Below the pieces are notes generated by a model that was given only the letters and a program-made list of their open reading frames with translations, was not told where the DNA came from and did not search any database. Made by a program: the position numbers and the translations under genes. Positions 1-13,000 of a stretch of DNA of 64,000 nucleotides are shown piece after piece. The first letter of the stretch is position 1. Every line of letters starts with the position of its first letter. This DNA is from Onchocerca volvulus. Its lineage: Eukaryota > Nematoda > Chromadorea > Rhabditida > Onchocercidae. Where the stretch lies: positions 4,267,618 to 4,331,617 of the forward strand of contig HG738139.1 of the NCBI GenBank assembly GCA_000499405.2, written 5' to 3'.

Positions 1-139
1 TTTAAAAGTTGAAATTTATAAATTTAAAACCAATGAAAATGATCAAATATTTGCAAAACGACAATAATAGAAACATAATTTCTTCAAATAAAAAGAATAT
101 ATTATTTCTTTCGTGAAAGCCTAAGCCAGCATAACTTAC

Positions 140-3100
140 TTTAACCTTCGACATCCATTAGCGAGAGAGATAAGAGCTCTGTCGGTAATTTGCGTACAGG
201 AAGATAAGCACAAATATTCCAATTGTGAGCAACCAGCTGCGAGATCAGCTATCGTATCATCATTGATAAAACATCCAAGTAAATTGACTGTTCGTAGCTC
301 ATAGCAAAAATCGCGCATTCCCGCAAAAACATTTTCTGCCACCTGAAAATTCAGAATTTAAAATTTTCTTTTTTTTTTTTAAGGTAATAGCAGTATAGGC
401 TGCTATTATTTTATTTTATTTTTTTTTTTTTAACCATTGGTTGCTTTTTTTGTAATTTTTCAACCATCCAAAATTTTGCTAATTTTCAGGTTTGAAGTTG
501 AGTTAGGAAATTCAATGAATATCGTAAGTTCAAATTCTTTTCCCTTCTTTCATTCAAATATTAAATTCGCATATTTTCATTATTAAAGAATTCATTAACA
601 ACTAATTGCTCTTACCAATTATGATGGTCACTGCGGTCATTCTTTCGACACTCATATTTTATTCTATTTTGCATGTGAAAATAAGTCATTGAATCAAAAA
701 TATATTCATATTTACTTCGGACAAATCAATTAAACATTTATCAATATTCAATTCAGACATTCAATACTAATTTAAACTAATCTAAATTTTTTTTAATCCC
801 ATTTCTTTTATACACTTTTACAGCTCACTTTCTTATCTATACGGAATTTTCATTCTTGATTTCAAATATCATAAAAAGCTAAACGAAAAAAAAAGATAAG
901 TTTTCAATATTTGATTGCTTTTTGGATAATAATTAAATTTACTTTGAAAAGCACCAAAGAAAAAATTCATTTCTTAATAATAAGCCACATAATTTTTTAA
1001 AATTTCGAAAAAGAACTTCCATAAATTGAATTACTTACTCCATCACACCCACGACAGATAAGTGTATTCAACTTTGGACAACCTTGTAATACTGTCTGTA
1101 TTCCTCGACTTTGTATATTTTCACACCAGCTGATATTTAAATATTCCAGATTTTTACATCCTTCACTGTAAAATAGTAATAGCAATAGCAAAAAATATTA
1201 TACATAATAATTAGCTATGAACTGCTTGTGTTTTCCTAATCATTTAAATCATTTTGTTTAAATTAAACTTAAAAATTTTTTGCTTAAAAAAATTTTTATT
1301 CTAATTACAAAATTTTTTAAATTTAGTATCGTTTAATTGAAATGATTTGTAATTTTACTTATTATATAACAAACGAATTCTTTTTTTGAATTTAATTTTT
1401 TTTCTTTTGTTTGGAATTTAATATTATCTACAGTTAATATACCTTATTGACTTGAGGGATCTATCGGTTATTGAAGTGCAATTCTCGAGATCCAGCCATA
1501 CCAAGCGATGACAATTCCTTCCCAAATATTCGCATGTACTATAAATGATAATACAATAATAACATTTTTTTTTTCTGAATTATAAAACAGTAATTCTTGT
1601 AATTTTTGGATTAAAAATTAAATCCTGCTGCATCAATTTATGTAAAAATTGAATTTTTGAATAAAGTATTACGAAAATTACCAAAACTTGAAGATTTTCG
1701 GGACATTTTTTGATATATTTGATAACTTTAATAAAAATCTTTTATTTTTTCAATTCTTACACTTAAAGAGAATATTAAAATGCTACAGTTTTCTCATCAA
1801 ACAAATATTCATCATAGTTTTTTTTTTTTTTTTTTCACTTCTTAATGTAATGTAAAATATAACTGATTTAAAAAAAAAGGAAAAAAGAAAGGGAAAAAAA
1901 AGAACCAAATATGCTATGAGAAACAAATTCAATTGAATTTCCACATAATAATGAAATTTTTTGAATAAAAAATTTGATACTGCTTTATTGTTCACAAACA
2001 TTTTCTTTTTAATTATATAATGTTTGAATTTAAATTTTCATTTTTTATTTTAAATTCAAAAAAAAAAAAATGTTAACTTACAAATCGGTAACACGTTTAC
2101 ATTTGTATAATGAAAGTTGTTCAATATTTGGACATTTTAGCGTAAATGATCGTAAAGCATTTTCTTGGACATTTTCACATCCCCGTAAGCTTAATTTTTT
2201 CAAAAAACCACCACATCTTCTTGCTAAATTTTCCACTACCGGTGTCTGAAATTTTTCGACATTATGGAAAAAAAATTATAAATTAGTTTTTTTTTTTTTT
2301 TTGGCTTCTAAGCAACAATTTTAATACTACTATCGTATGTAATTAAATAGTTTGCTTGCTAAGACTAGCTGCTTAATGGTTTTAAGTTAATTGAATTTTA
2401 GTTGTGAAGCAACTTTTTAAAATGCCATTCTATCTTCACTGTACCATATTCATTAATTTGGAAGATAGCTTAAATATATTTTGTTCATTTATTCATTTAT
2501 CATTTGTCTGTTGAAGAATTTTCAGAAAAATGAAAAAAAAAAAAAAAAAAAAGAAAAAATCTTTTAAAATTTCCATTAGTTTGTTTATCATCACATTTAC
2601 TTATCCAGATAAATATTTAAGATTTTAAGAAAAAAAAAGGAAAAATAATTTTAATGATTTACAACATAAGAAAAAATCAATTAATAAATAATCAATAATT
2701 GATGTCAAAAAAAAAGAAGAAATAACAAAATGAATGATTAACAGTTTCATTTCAATAATTTATTCTAATTTTAATTTTTAATTTTATTTATCCTTCTTTT
2801 TAAGGACAAAATTAGACAAAATTTTAAGGAATAAGTTAGACAAGAGATAAATTTTTAGAGCAAATGATATAAATATTAATGCAATGTCTTGAATATACGG
2901 TATGGAATAATTAAAATTAAGTGAAGTAAATTTAAAATTCCCGAAATTATGCTGTCACGCAGATGCATGCCATTTTGCCTATTTATTCAAAACTTGTCAT
3001 AAAATTGAATAATTATTATTGACAGAGCATATATTCTAACATGCCTATTTCTTTAATGTGTACCAAATTGAAGTAGTAACCTTGATTAAATTGATGGATT

Positions 3101-5917
3101 CATTATAGCACATACTAACTATTGCAGTAACAATAATAATAATAATAAGTATAATTATAATAATTGTAAATGTGATGACAATAACAACAACATTAACAAC
3201 AACAACATATAAGAATAATAATAATAATAATAACAGTGCAAAGAATAGATAATAGATATTGTTTCGATAACTTCTACTTTCTATTATAGATTTACGAATA
3301 GTATTACTAAGAAATTAGACCTGAAATATCCCTCACGTTCATTAAAACAATCCTTTCTTTCTAATTTATTATTTCCCTTTTTTTTTCCCTCTAAAAAAAA
3401 AAAAAAACACTTCTAATTTACCTTATTTTTTTATATACTTTAGGAAAATATCTTTTTAAAATTTCCGAATATTAAGTTAGAAATAAAAAATAAAATTTGA
3501 CAATTAAAATTCAAAATATTCAATATGTTGTATAAATGACACTTTTTATAACAATAATAGAAATAGTAAGTAATATGACTATAAACAGCAATACATAAAT
3601 AAATGATAATAATATTTGATAAGGAAATAATAAAAGGAAAAAAATTCACTTACTTTGATATCTTTTTGAAAATGAAAGAGATCAACTTGTTGCCAATTGC
3701 TACCATCAAGCGCTAAAATATTCCAATGACGACATGTCTGAGCACATCGACATAATGATGTAATATCCAAAAATGAAAAGATCCTAAAAATCACCAATTT
3801 GGAAAATGTCGGGAAGAGAAAGAAAACTGATTTAAATTTTTGAAAAAAGAAAAAAAAAACTATAATTGATGAAGCAATATTTTGGCGTTTCTCACCAGAA
3901 ATTTTTCAAAAAATTTTTAAGATCACTTAAAGATAAAAAATGATAAAGAAAATTTAAAGAGAAGAATTCTTACTTCAACAAATTTTTTTTCAAACAATTT
4001 TTGAATTCAATTTGAAATGTAACAATTGCGGGAGAATTCTATAGAACTATAAAACATTAAATTAAATAAATAAAAAACCAACCAATTAATATTAAAAGGA
4101 AAAGAAATACTCGTACCTAAGAATGAGTTCTTTTGGCAGAATGCGATTGATGAGCGGTTGATCGGACTGAGCAGGTAGTAAAGTTGTTATTAAGTACATC
4201 TATAACAAATTTGAAATCATTTATTCAAATATTACAATGAATGAATATAATCCAAACAATTAAAATTTAAGTTTTAATCTATATGAAATTAACAAATTTT
4301 TAAAATAAAACTAAAAAATATACATAGAATGAAACTTATTAATTTCATTAAGATTAATTCAGAAATGTTAATTTCAACATATTAATTTCATTCAGATTAA
4401 TTTAGAAATGTTAATTCCAACATCTTTTTATGATTCTAAAAATTTTTTGATTTAAATATTAGGCCTAATACTCTTTTTAAATCTTCCCCCTACTTTTCTT
4501 TCCCAACATAATTCATATAATTAACGATAATTATAATATGAAAGGAAATAAATGTTGACAATGAAATTTACAAAAGAAAAAATCTTTTGTGACGAAGATG
4601 ACTTTCAAACACAAAATTTTCTATCGATCAAACCTTCATTTATAGAATTTAAATTTTCATCTCATAAAAAAATAGCCCAGAAAAGGAAATAGACTAAGGA
4701 TAATTAATAATACTATCTAATTACAAAACTCTGAAGAAAAATTATTCTTTATAAGTATAATAAATAAGTTGGTCATCTGAATTAAACTTATTATACTAAA
4801 TCAATAATTATGCCATCTTTATTTCTTCCATCGTAATCATATCAATTTAACTGATCGTTTAAAAGATTTGAAGAAATAGAATTAGTCAGTGATTTTAATT
4901 AACGCATTATTTTATGGATTTTAAAGTTGCCCAAGAAAAGATAAAGATTAGATCAAAGAACATTTTGAATGACAACAAGTTTTAATGAGCTTTTTCTATC
5001 GCTATGCTATCTTTCAGTTAGCAAACTCTCAATTTAGGCAAGAAAAGGAAGTTCCTAAGTAATATGAATTAAAGTGAAGTGGCAATTGGCTTCATGTAAA
5101 ATCTAGTTTTTTCCTTTTCAATTTATAGTGATATATCATTAAAATAAGACATATAAATGAAATTAAAGAAAAATTTTCCTGAAATCCAAAGATTATAAGC
5201 CAATGATTGAAAATCCTTTAAAAAATAAAATGCATGAACCTTTTGGCAATAAAAAAAAGGGATATTTTTTTTAAATCCTTGCATGTGTTTGGAAATGGAT
5301 TTTTCTATAATTGAAACCTAAAATATAATAACAAACTTTTTTTGTCTATATAGCAATGGTTCGTATAAACATTTTATCTTTGAAATTTGTGAAAAATCAA
5401 TTTCAATTAACAATTTACTATCTATTTATGAAATATTAAAGAAAAAATTTATTTTGAATTAAAATAAATAATTTGATATTTTTATTATTTTTAGTTTTTA
5501 ATCAATCTTAAGAATTATTTATATGATAAATTTTTTTTTTAAATTTCTTATTAAAACCTATCTGTTAACTTCTTGAGATAAAATTTGTTAATTTTTTGAT
5601 ATTTTGAAATTATTGAAAAAACATTTGAAACAAGCATCAGTTAATATGGAAGTTTTTTCTTTATTAAAAATTATAAATTGGTTAGAATTTAAGAAAGTAT
5701 ATAGTATATAAATGATGATAATAGTGATATTTTCAAGTAAATCTCAATCATTAAAGAAGGAAAAGAGAAAAGAAGATGAAGATGAAAAAAAAAAAAAGAA
5801 GGGTGTGGTAAAATTTCGTTGGTTACATTTAACGCTGTCAATCAAACATAACGCAAAAGTTTTGCAACCTCATTAAAACTCCAAATGAGAATTTTTGCTT
5901 CTCTTTTTCCAATATTT

Positions 5918-5961
<44 letters not shown>

Positions 5962-6954
5962 NNNNNNNNNNNNNNNNNNNNNNNNNNNNNNNNNNNNNNN
6001 NNNNNNNNNNNNNNNNNNNNNNNNNNNNNNNNNNNNNNNNNNNNNNNNNNNNNNNNNNNNNNNNNNNNNNNNNNNNNNNNNNNNNNNNNNNNNNNNNNNN
6101 NNNNNNNNNNNNNNNNNNNNNNNNNNNNNNNNNNNNNNNNNNNNNNNNNNNNNNNNNNNNNNNNNNNNNNNNNNNNNNNNNNNNNNNNNNNNNNNNNNNN
6201 NNNNNNNNNNNNNNNNNNNNNNNNNNNNNNNNNNNNNNNNNNNNNNNNNNNNNNNNNNNNNNNNNNNNNNNNNNNNNNNNNNNNNNNNNNNNNNNNNNNN
6301 NNNNNNNNNNNNNNNNNNNNNNNNNNNNNNNNNNNNNNNNNNNNNNNNNNNNNNNNNNNNNNNNNNNNNNNNNNNNNNNNNNNNNNNNNNNNNNNNNNNN
6401 NNNNNNNNNNNNNNNNNNNNNNNNNNNNNNNNNNNNNNNNNNNNNNNNNNNNNNNNNNNNNNNNNNNNNNNNNNNNNNNNNNNNNNNNNNNNNNNNNNNN
6501 NNNNNNNNNNNNNNNNNNNNNNNNNNNNNNNNNNNNNNNNNNNNNNNNNNNNNNNNNNNNNNNNNNNNNNNNNNNNNNNNNNNNNNNNNNNNNNNNNNNN
6601 NNNNNNNNNNNNNNNNNNNNNNNNNNNNNNNNNNNNNNNNNNNNNNNNNNNNNNNNNNNNNNNNNNNNNNNNNNNNNNNNNNNNNNNNNNNNNNNNNNNN
6701 NNNNNNNNNNNNNNNNNNNNNNNNNNNNNNNNNNNNNNNNNNNNNNNNNNNNNNNNNNNNNNNNNNNNNNNNNNNNNNNNNNNNNNNNNNNNNNNNNNNN
6801 NNNNNNNNNNNNNNNNNNNNNNNNNNNNNNNNNNNNNNNNNNNNNNNNNNNNNNNNNNNNNNNNNNNNNNNNNNNNNNNNNNNNNNNNNNNNNNNNNNNN
6901 NNNNNNNNNNNNNNNNNNNNNNNNNNNNNNNNNNNNNNNNNNNNNNNNNNNNNN

Positions 6955-7037
<83 letters not shown>

Positions 7038-10000
7038 AAAAGTTTAAAGAAAAAAAAAAAAGAAAAAAAAAAAGGATTCTAATACTCTGTGAGAATCATA
7101 ATTAGTAAAACTAGCAATCTATAACTGTATTTGATTTGAAATTTGATAATGTATTTAATCTGCAACCTATATTTATCACTGTTTTGATTCATCACCTATG
7201 ATTGTTTCTAACTTATAATCTATTTCCGTGTCTCTCCATAATCAAGAATTGTTTTGATCTGCAATCTTTTATTATGTTTGATCCATCATAACCTGCAACT
7301 GCATTTGATCTATAAAGTACAAGTATACATGACCAGTGATCTTCGAAGGAAAGATTATATTCAAAAAAAAAAAAAAAAAAAGAAAAAAAAAGGGAAAAGA
7401 AAAGAAAAAAAAGGAAAAGAAAAAATTAACTTTCGAAACATTACGTTTTTTGGAGTAAAATGATTATCCATAATGATAATTTCTCATTGATTTTATTTGT
7501 CGTTAAAGAATTCTAGTCAATAAAAAAAGATTAATGTATTAAGTATTTTTATTGGAAAGAAAAAAAGATTTAAAAAATGGACCAATTGATCCAAATGATC
7601 TTTTATCTTTATATTTTTTCAACTGTTTTATTTATTGCATTATATTACGATAGAGAAGAAAGAAGTGGGCAGGTGTAAATTTTAAAAATTATTTCAGCAT
7701 CTATGATGAAAATTTTTACATTGTCCTTCAAAAAATTAATTCATTACATTTCAGAAATCTCTAGGAAATATAATAAAAAATTCATCCAAAAATTTTGCGC
7801 GAATTTTCAAATCGATCGATCGGTTTAAGAATTCATATATCATTTAAATTCATACAATTTAGTAAACAATGATATTAATTCTATGATTAGAAGTGTTGGC
7901 AAAAAAAAAAAAAAAATGAAAAAAAAAGTTTTAAAATATTTAAATGATTTGTTTACAATTATTAAAGAGACTAGAAAGTAGCGATAAGAAACGAATAATG
8001 AACGACTGAAATGGTTAAACATGGTGTTAAACAATCATTATCACTATGATATCAGAGAGCACATGAATTATGTTCTCTGATATCACATAATTCATGATAA
8101 ACAAACAACAAAAAAATATATGAAAATGCTGATAAAAGCAGCTATTAGTTAAATTTAAAAAGTTGAAATTTGAATTCAAGAATTTTTTTTTTTTGGAAAA
8201 ATAAAAAGTGAAATGTTAAGCATTAAAAAAAAAAGCATAGAAGTATTTGAAACGAAAGTTTACATCCTTTACATCCGATAAATTCCCTTTAAACTTATTT
8301 TTTTCATAAATTATCATTTTTTTTTGTCTAAATTTCAATTAATATCATAGAATTATAATCAATAAATAATCATATCATCTTATCAATATCGTTGTTACAA
8401 ACAACCGTACTAAACATTTATTTGTTAGGTTTCGTATCTTTTTGGCGCTCAATATGAACAACTACATGGCAAATAATACTTCAATATTAAATATTATTAC
8501 TATTAAATTTCTATCAAAAACTTCTATTAAATTCCTAACAATCTTTTCGATTAAAAAAATTTTATCACACTCTAACCTTGAATAAACCTAAAATAGCTCT
8601 GTCACGCAAGATAACAATAACAACGAAACTACCACATTACTGTTTAAATCCATTACTAATTCATTACTATAGCTAATCAAACATTAAAAAAAGTAATTCT
8701 CCTGCTAGAATCAAAATTGAGAAAAAGGAATTCAATTAAATATGAAAATTTATTTTTAGAATAGAATGAAATCTAAAAATAAAATTCAAACAAATTTTTA
8801 ATACAATGCATTGAAGAAAACGTTAGAAATTGACGATAATTTGAGATAGTTTTTAAAAAATTAGTCAAAATACACATTGATTTATAACATGAAGAAGAAA
8901 GAAAAATGTAAGAATCAATCATTTTATAAAATTATGCTAGAAACTTTTTTAAGAAATTCAGAAAGATGGAATGATTTAAGCAAAAAAATTGGGACTGGTA
9001 CTTGTGAAATTTTTTTGATTTAACTACTTTTAAGCATTTACATATCGGTTTCATCTATTTTTTTTTATATTTTTTCTTGAAAAAAACTACATGGTAAATT
9101 TAAAATCAAATAAAACATTTAATGAATGAAGCAATCAAGAATTCAGATAAGTTTTATAACGGAAAAACAAAATACAATATAAATACTTGAAATGAAAGGA
9201 AGAGAAAAAAATAAGAAAATTAAAACGCTACCTAATTATCATCTATCAAAAGATAATAACAGTTATAATAATCGTGAGGTACAGTTCCGTTTCTAATTAA
9301 TTAAACAAAATTAAGTTACTCTTTATAAAATAAGTTGTTCTACAATTGTTGAAATATGCACCACATCAAATACTGGGCTAGTTTCACTAATTATTAATCG
9401 AGGAATATTTTTGTCAATAATAAAAAACATACGATTTTACATATACATGAAATAATTATGTTTTCTCAAATATGCACCATCAATTATTAATAGAATGGTA
9501 AAATAATTTTTGATAAGAAAAAATTTTTGATGTCAGATTAAAATTCATCCGCATGTAAATTATTTATTATATTACATTATTAATTAATAAAATTATTATT
9601 ATATGTTCCAGAACAAAAAAAAAAAAAAAGAAAAAAATTCAATATTAGTATGAATGTTTATTCAAAAACTATTGTTTATTAGAATAAATGCTTAAACTAC
9701 AAACTTAAAATCCTTAAATTTTTAATTAAAATATAAAATCTAAAGTTTTTTAAATATTATTTTCATAAATATATTCATAAATATAGTTAAATTAGACAAT
9801 CTATGTATCAAACAAAGAGAACGAAAATAGGTCAAGTAAACAGGAAGACAATTGGTTGGCACATAATGTATGTGATTGCTTTTACTTTCAAATATATCAT
9901 TAGATATTTATTATTGTCAAACCAGCAAGGGGTTAAACCGAAACAGATGTTACCGTAGCCAAGTATCAAAAATCCTCAAGGTCATATAACATTATGAGCC

Positions 10001-13000
10001 AATAATAAAGAGGTCATTTTGCTATCGCAGATGGTCATCTTTTTCATTCATCTCTAATCTGATTCATTTATTAAAAATTTTAAATTTCGTTAAAATTACG
10101 TTGATAAAAGGCATTTTTTTTCAAATAATTAATCGCTATTTATATCGACTGATCATTATTATAATATCAGCAGTTGATTTGAATTAATATCTTCATTGGT
10201 ATATTAACAATTAATAAATTATCAATACATATAGCTCAGTAAATTTCCTGCTATTTATATGCTGCTTTAAAATCTAAGAAATAATAAATTAAGCAACTAA
10301 ATAATAACGTAAATTAAATAAGGAAAAATCGAATTAGGACACAATAAGATAAAATAAACAAAGGATAACAAATTATCTTTTGATGATTTGATATTGTTAA
10401 TACTCACAAAAGAATAAAAGTAAAAATTTGTTGAAAATTTTGCTTTAAATTACATATTAATTGAAGATGGAAATAGAAATAATTCTAATTCTTAAATTCA
10501 AAATAAACTTCGAAATTTAAATAAAAGCATATCTTTTCACTGTACTTTTTAGGTGCATGAAAGAATGATACAGATGTTTTAATCTAATAGAAAATTTAAA
10601 CTAAAAAAACTTTTTTTTCTGGAAAAAAAAAGCAATTGAATATTGCATTTAAAAAAAAAGTCATGAAATTAAATAACGTAGTATAGAAATAGTAAGTTAG
10701 AAAGACCATAACAAAGAGAGAAATAGGATATATCGGAAAAGGATAAATGATTAGTCAGTTATTTATTCCTTTCGATTCCTTCCATAAAAGCTGCAACATC
10801 TGGAAAGATGAATGACATATGAATAGGGCTGTTAAAGCTTGCATAAATATATAAATTTGCTATGGATTTAAATTGAAGAAGGAAGAAAAAAGTTGAGACA
10901 CTTGAATTTGAGGGAAAAAAAAATTCTAATTCAATAAAAAGCAATGAATTGTTCTAAAATATTCTTTTTACGTTGAAATAAACGAAAAATATATACTTAA
11001 GAAATGTTATGTGCTTCTGAATATGAGATCATTCAAATTCTTTTAGTACATAGCAAAATCTCCTAATCAGAAATGAGAGATTTAAATTTTATCAAAAATT
11101 AGGATCGCATAATGTTTCTTCAATATATGTACATATATATATCTCGTATGATGCAAAATTAAAAATGACATTTTAGAATACCGAGGAAAATTCAAATCTC
11201 TTGATCAGTGACATTATTGGGAAAACTCAAACCTAAACTAATTGATCACTGATCAAGAGATTCGAACTTTTTTCAACAGTTTTACTCGATCAATGAAATA
11301 CTGAGAAAAGTTCAAATCTCTTGATTAATGATCAGTTGATTGAGTAGGATTGAACTAAAAATGTCAACAAACAAGAAAGCTTAAAACAATGAATCATATA
11401 TGTTGACATAAACTACTTTTGCACTGTTGATTTTAAAAATTTCAAATTTAAAGACAGGAAAAAAAAAGATCATTTACCAGCATGCATCAATTTACTTATA
11501 TAATCCATTTTGGAAATAAAAAATGGTCAGAAAATTTTGTAAATAAACAACAATGGTAGATTGATATGGTAACAAAACAAGGAATGAGACATACCCTGTA
11601 TTGTCCTCTGGAACCATCGATCAAACTCATCAATTTATCACGATATTTGTAAATTTTATAGGCTAACATAACACTCTTCTTCGGGCATACTGTTTCAGGT
11701 ATAACTTTTAATTCATCCACTTGTCCTATCACTGCTATCGTTGATAGGCTTGTATTATCATCCGATAATACAGTCTTTTGAATTCGCGGATAATCAGAAT
11801 CAAATATACGGCCAATTCGTAGTGATTTTAAAGTACAAGCCATTTATCAAATTTTTGGCGGATAATTTGAAATTTTGATGAGGAAAAGAGGAGAGAGAGC
11901 GAGAGAGAGAGAAAATAAAAAGAAATATTAATTCGACGAAGTTATCTTTTCAAAGCATTTTTCAATGAAATGGCCGAAAATGGATTGTACAATTATAGTG
12001 GGAAATATTGTTGTTTGCTTCCCATTACTGGTCGATAAATTTGTGGTTGAAATTCGAAATTGTGCCACTAAATAACAATTAAAATTTGATAATAAATCAC
12101 AATAAAATTTCTTGAAAATTTCGAAGAACAGCAAAAAAAAAGAAAAAGAAATAAGTTGAGATAAATTATATGTTGAATAATCTGGAATATGTCGCATAGT
12201 TCACCGATAATTTTATAACATCAAAACCTGGTAGATTTTAAGTAAGCAATAAAATATACAAAATGATCAATTTAGACAGATTTAGATAATCAATGATCAA
12301 AACTTGGAAAATTTTTTGTTAACAATAAAATTTGTAAAATAATCGATTTAGATTTAGATTTAGCTAAGTAATGTTTGTTTCGAATATTGAATGCAGCAGG
12401 AAGTATTACGTATGTATTACAGGTAACTAAGTAACAAGATGGATATGTTAGCAAGCATACAAATTCACATAATTGCTAATGCTTGCTGTTGATAAAAATG
12501 CATTTTGAAAAGAAGTAATATAATAGGAGGTAGGTAAATAGACATCAAAATCAGGTGAAATGAAAACCTAGCATAGCAAGAAAAAAAACAAAAAATTAAG
12601 TGTAATACTTGATGAGAAATGAAGACATAGAAAGATAATCGGAAAAATAAATTGATTCGAGAGATGTTGTTTTAGCAGATGTGAAATTGAATGAAAGGGT
12701 TGGAAATAACTGACAGCTAAAAATGAAATGAAATGAGGGAAATAAGAGGAAGGACTGGAAAGGAAGGTTAATGATCGGAGAAGAGGTACACATTGAGGAT
12801 GACAAAATAGAAATGACAATTGAAGTGAACCCAAAACTAAACCCATTGGAACCAACCAACCAATCATGGGTAACGATTAAACGGATGGTAGGTAGGAGGA
12901 CCTTGAGTAGTAGTAACCTGTTGTAAATTCAATAAAAAGGCTAAAATTCCTCGAAGAAATAAATTTATGTCTAATAGACATCTTTTTATCATTTATGCTA

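Noticed and set aside
5885..7105. Plus-strand frames of about 400 codons
   Set aside because: They run through the N gap and consist of poly-Lys and ATT-repeat codons; not genes.
12568..12867. Two overlapping ~90-100 codon minus-strand frames
   Set aside because: Low-complexity F/S/L-rich translations of purine-rich DNA, with no splice context or recognisable similarity.
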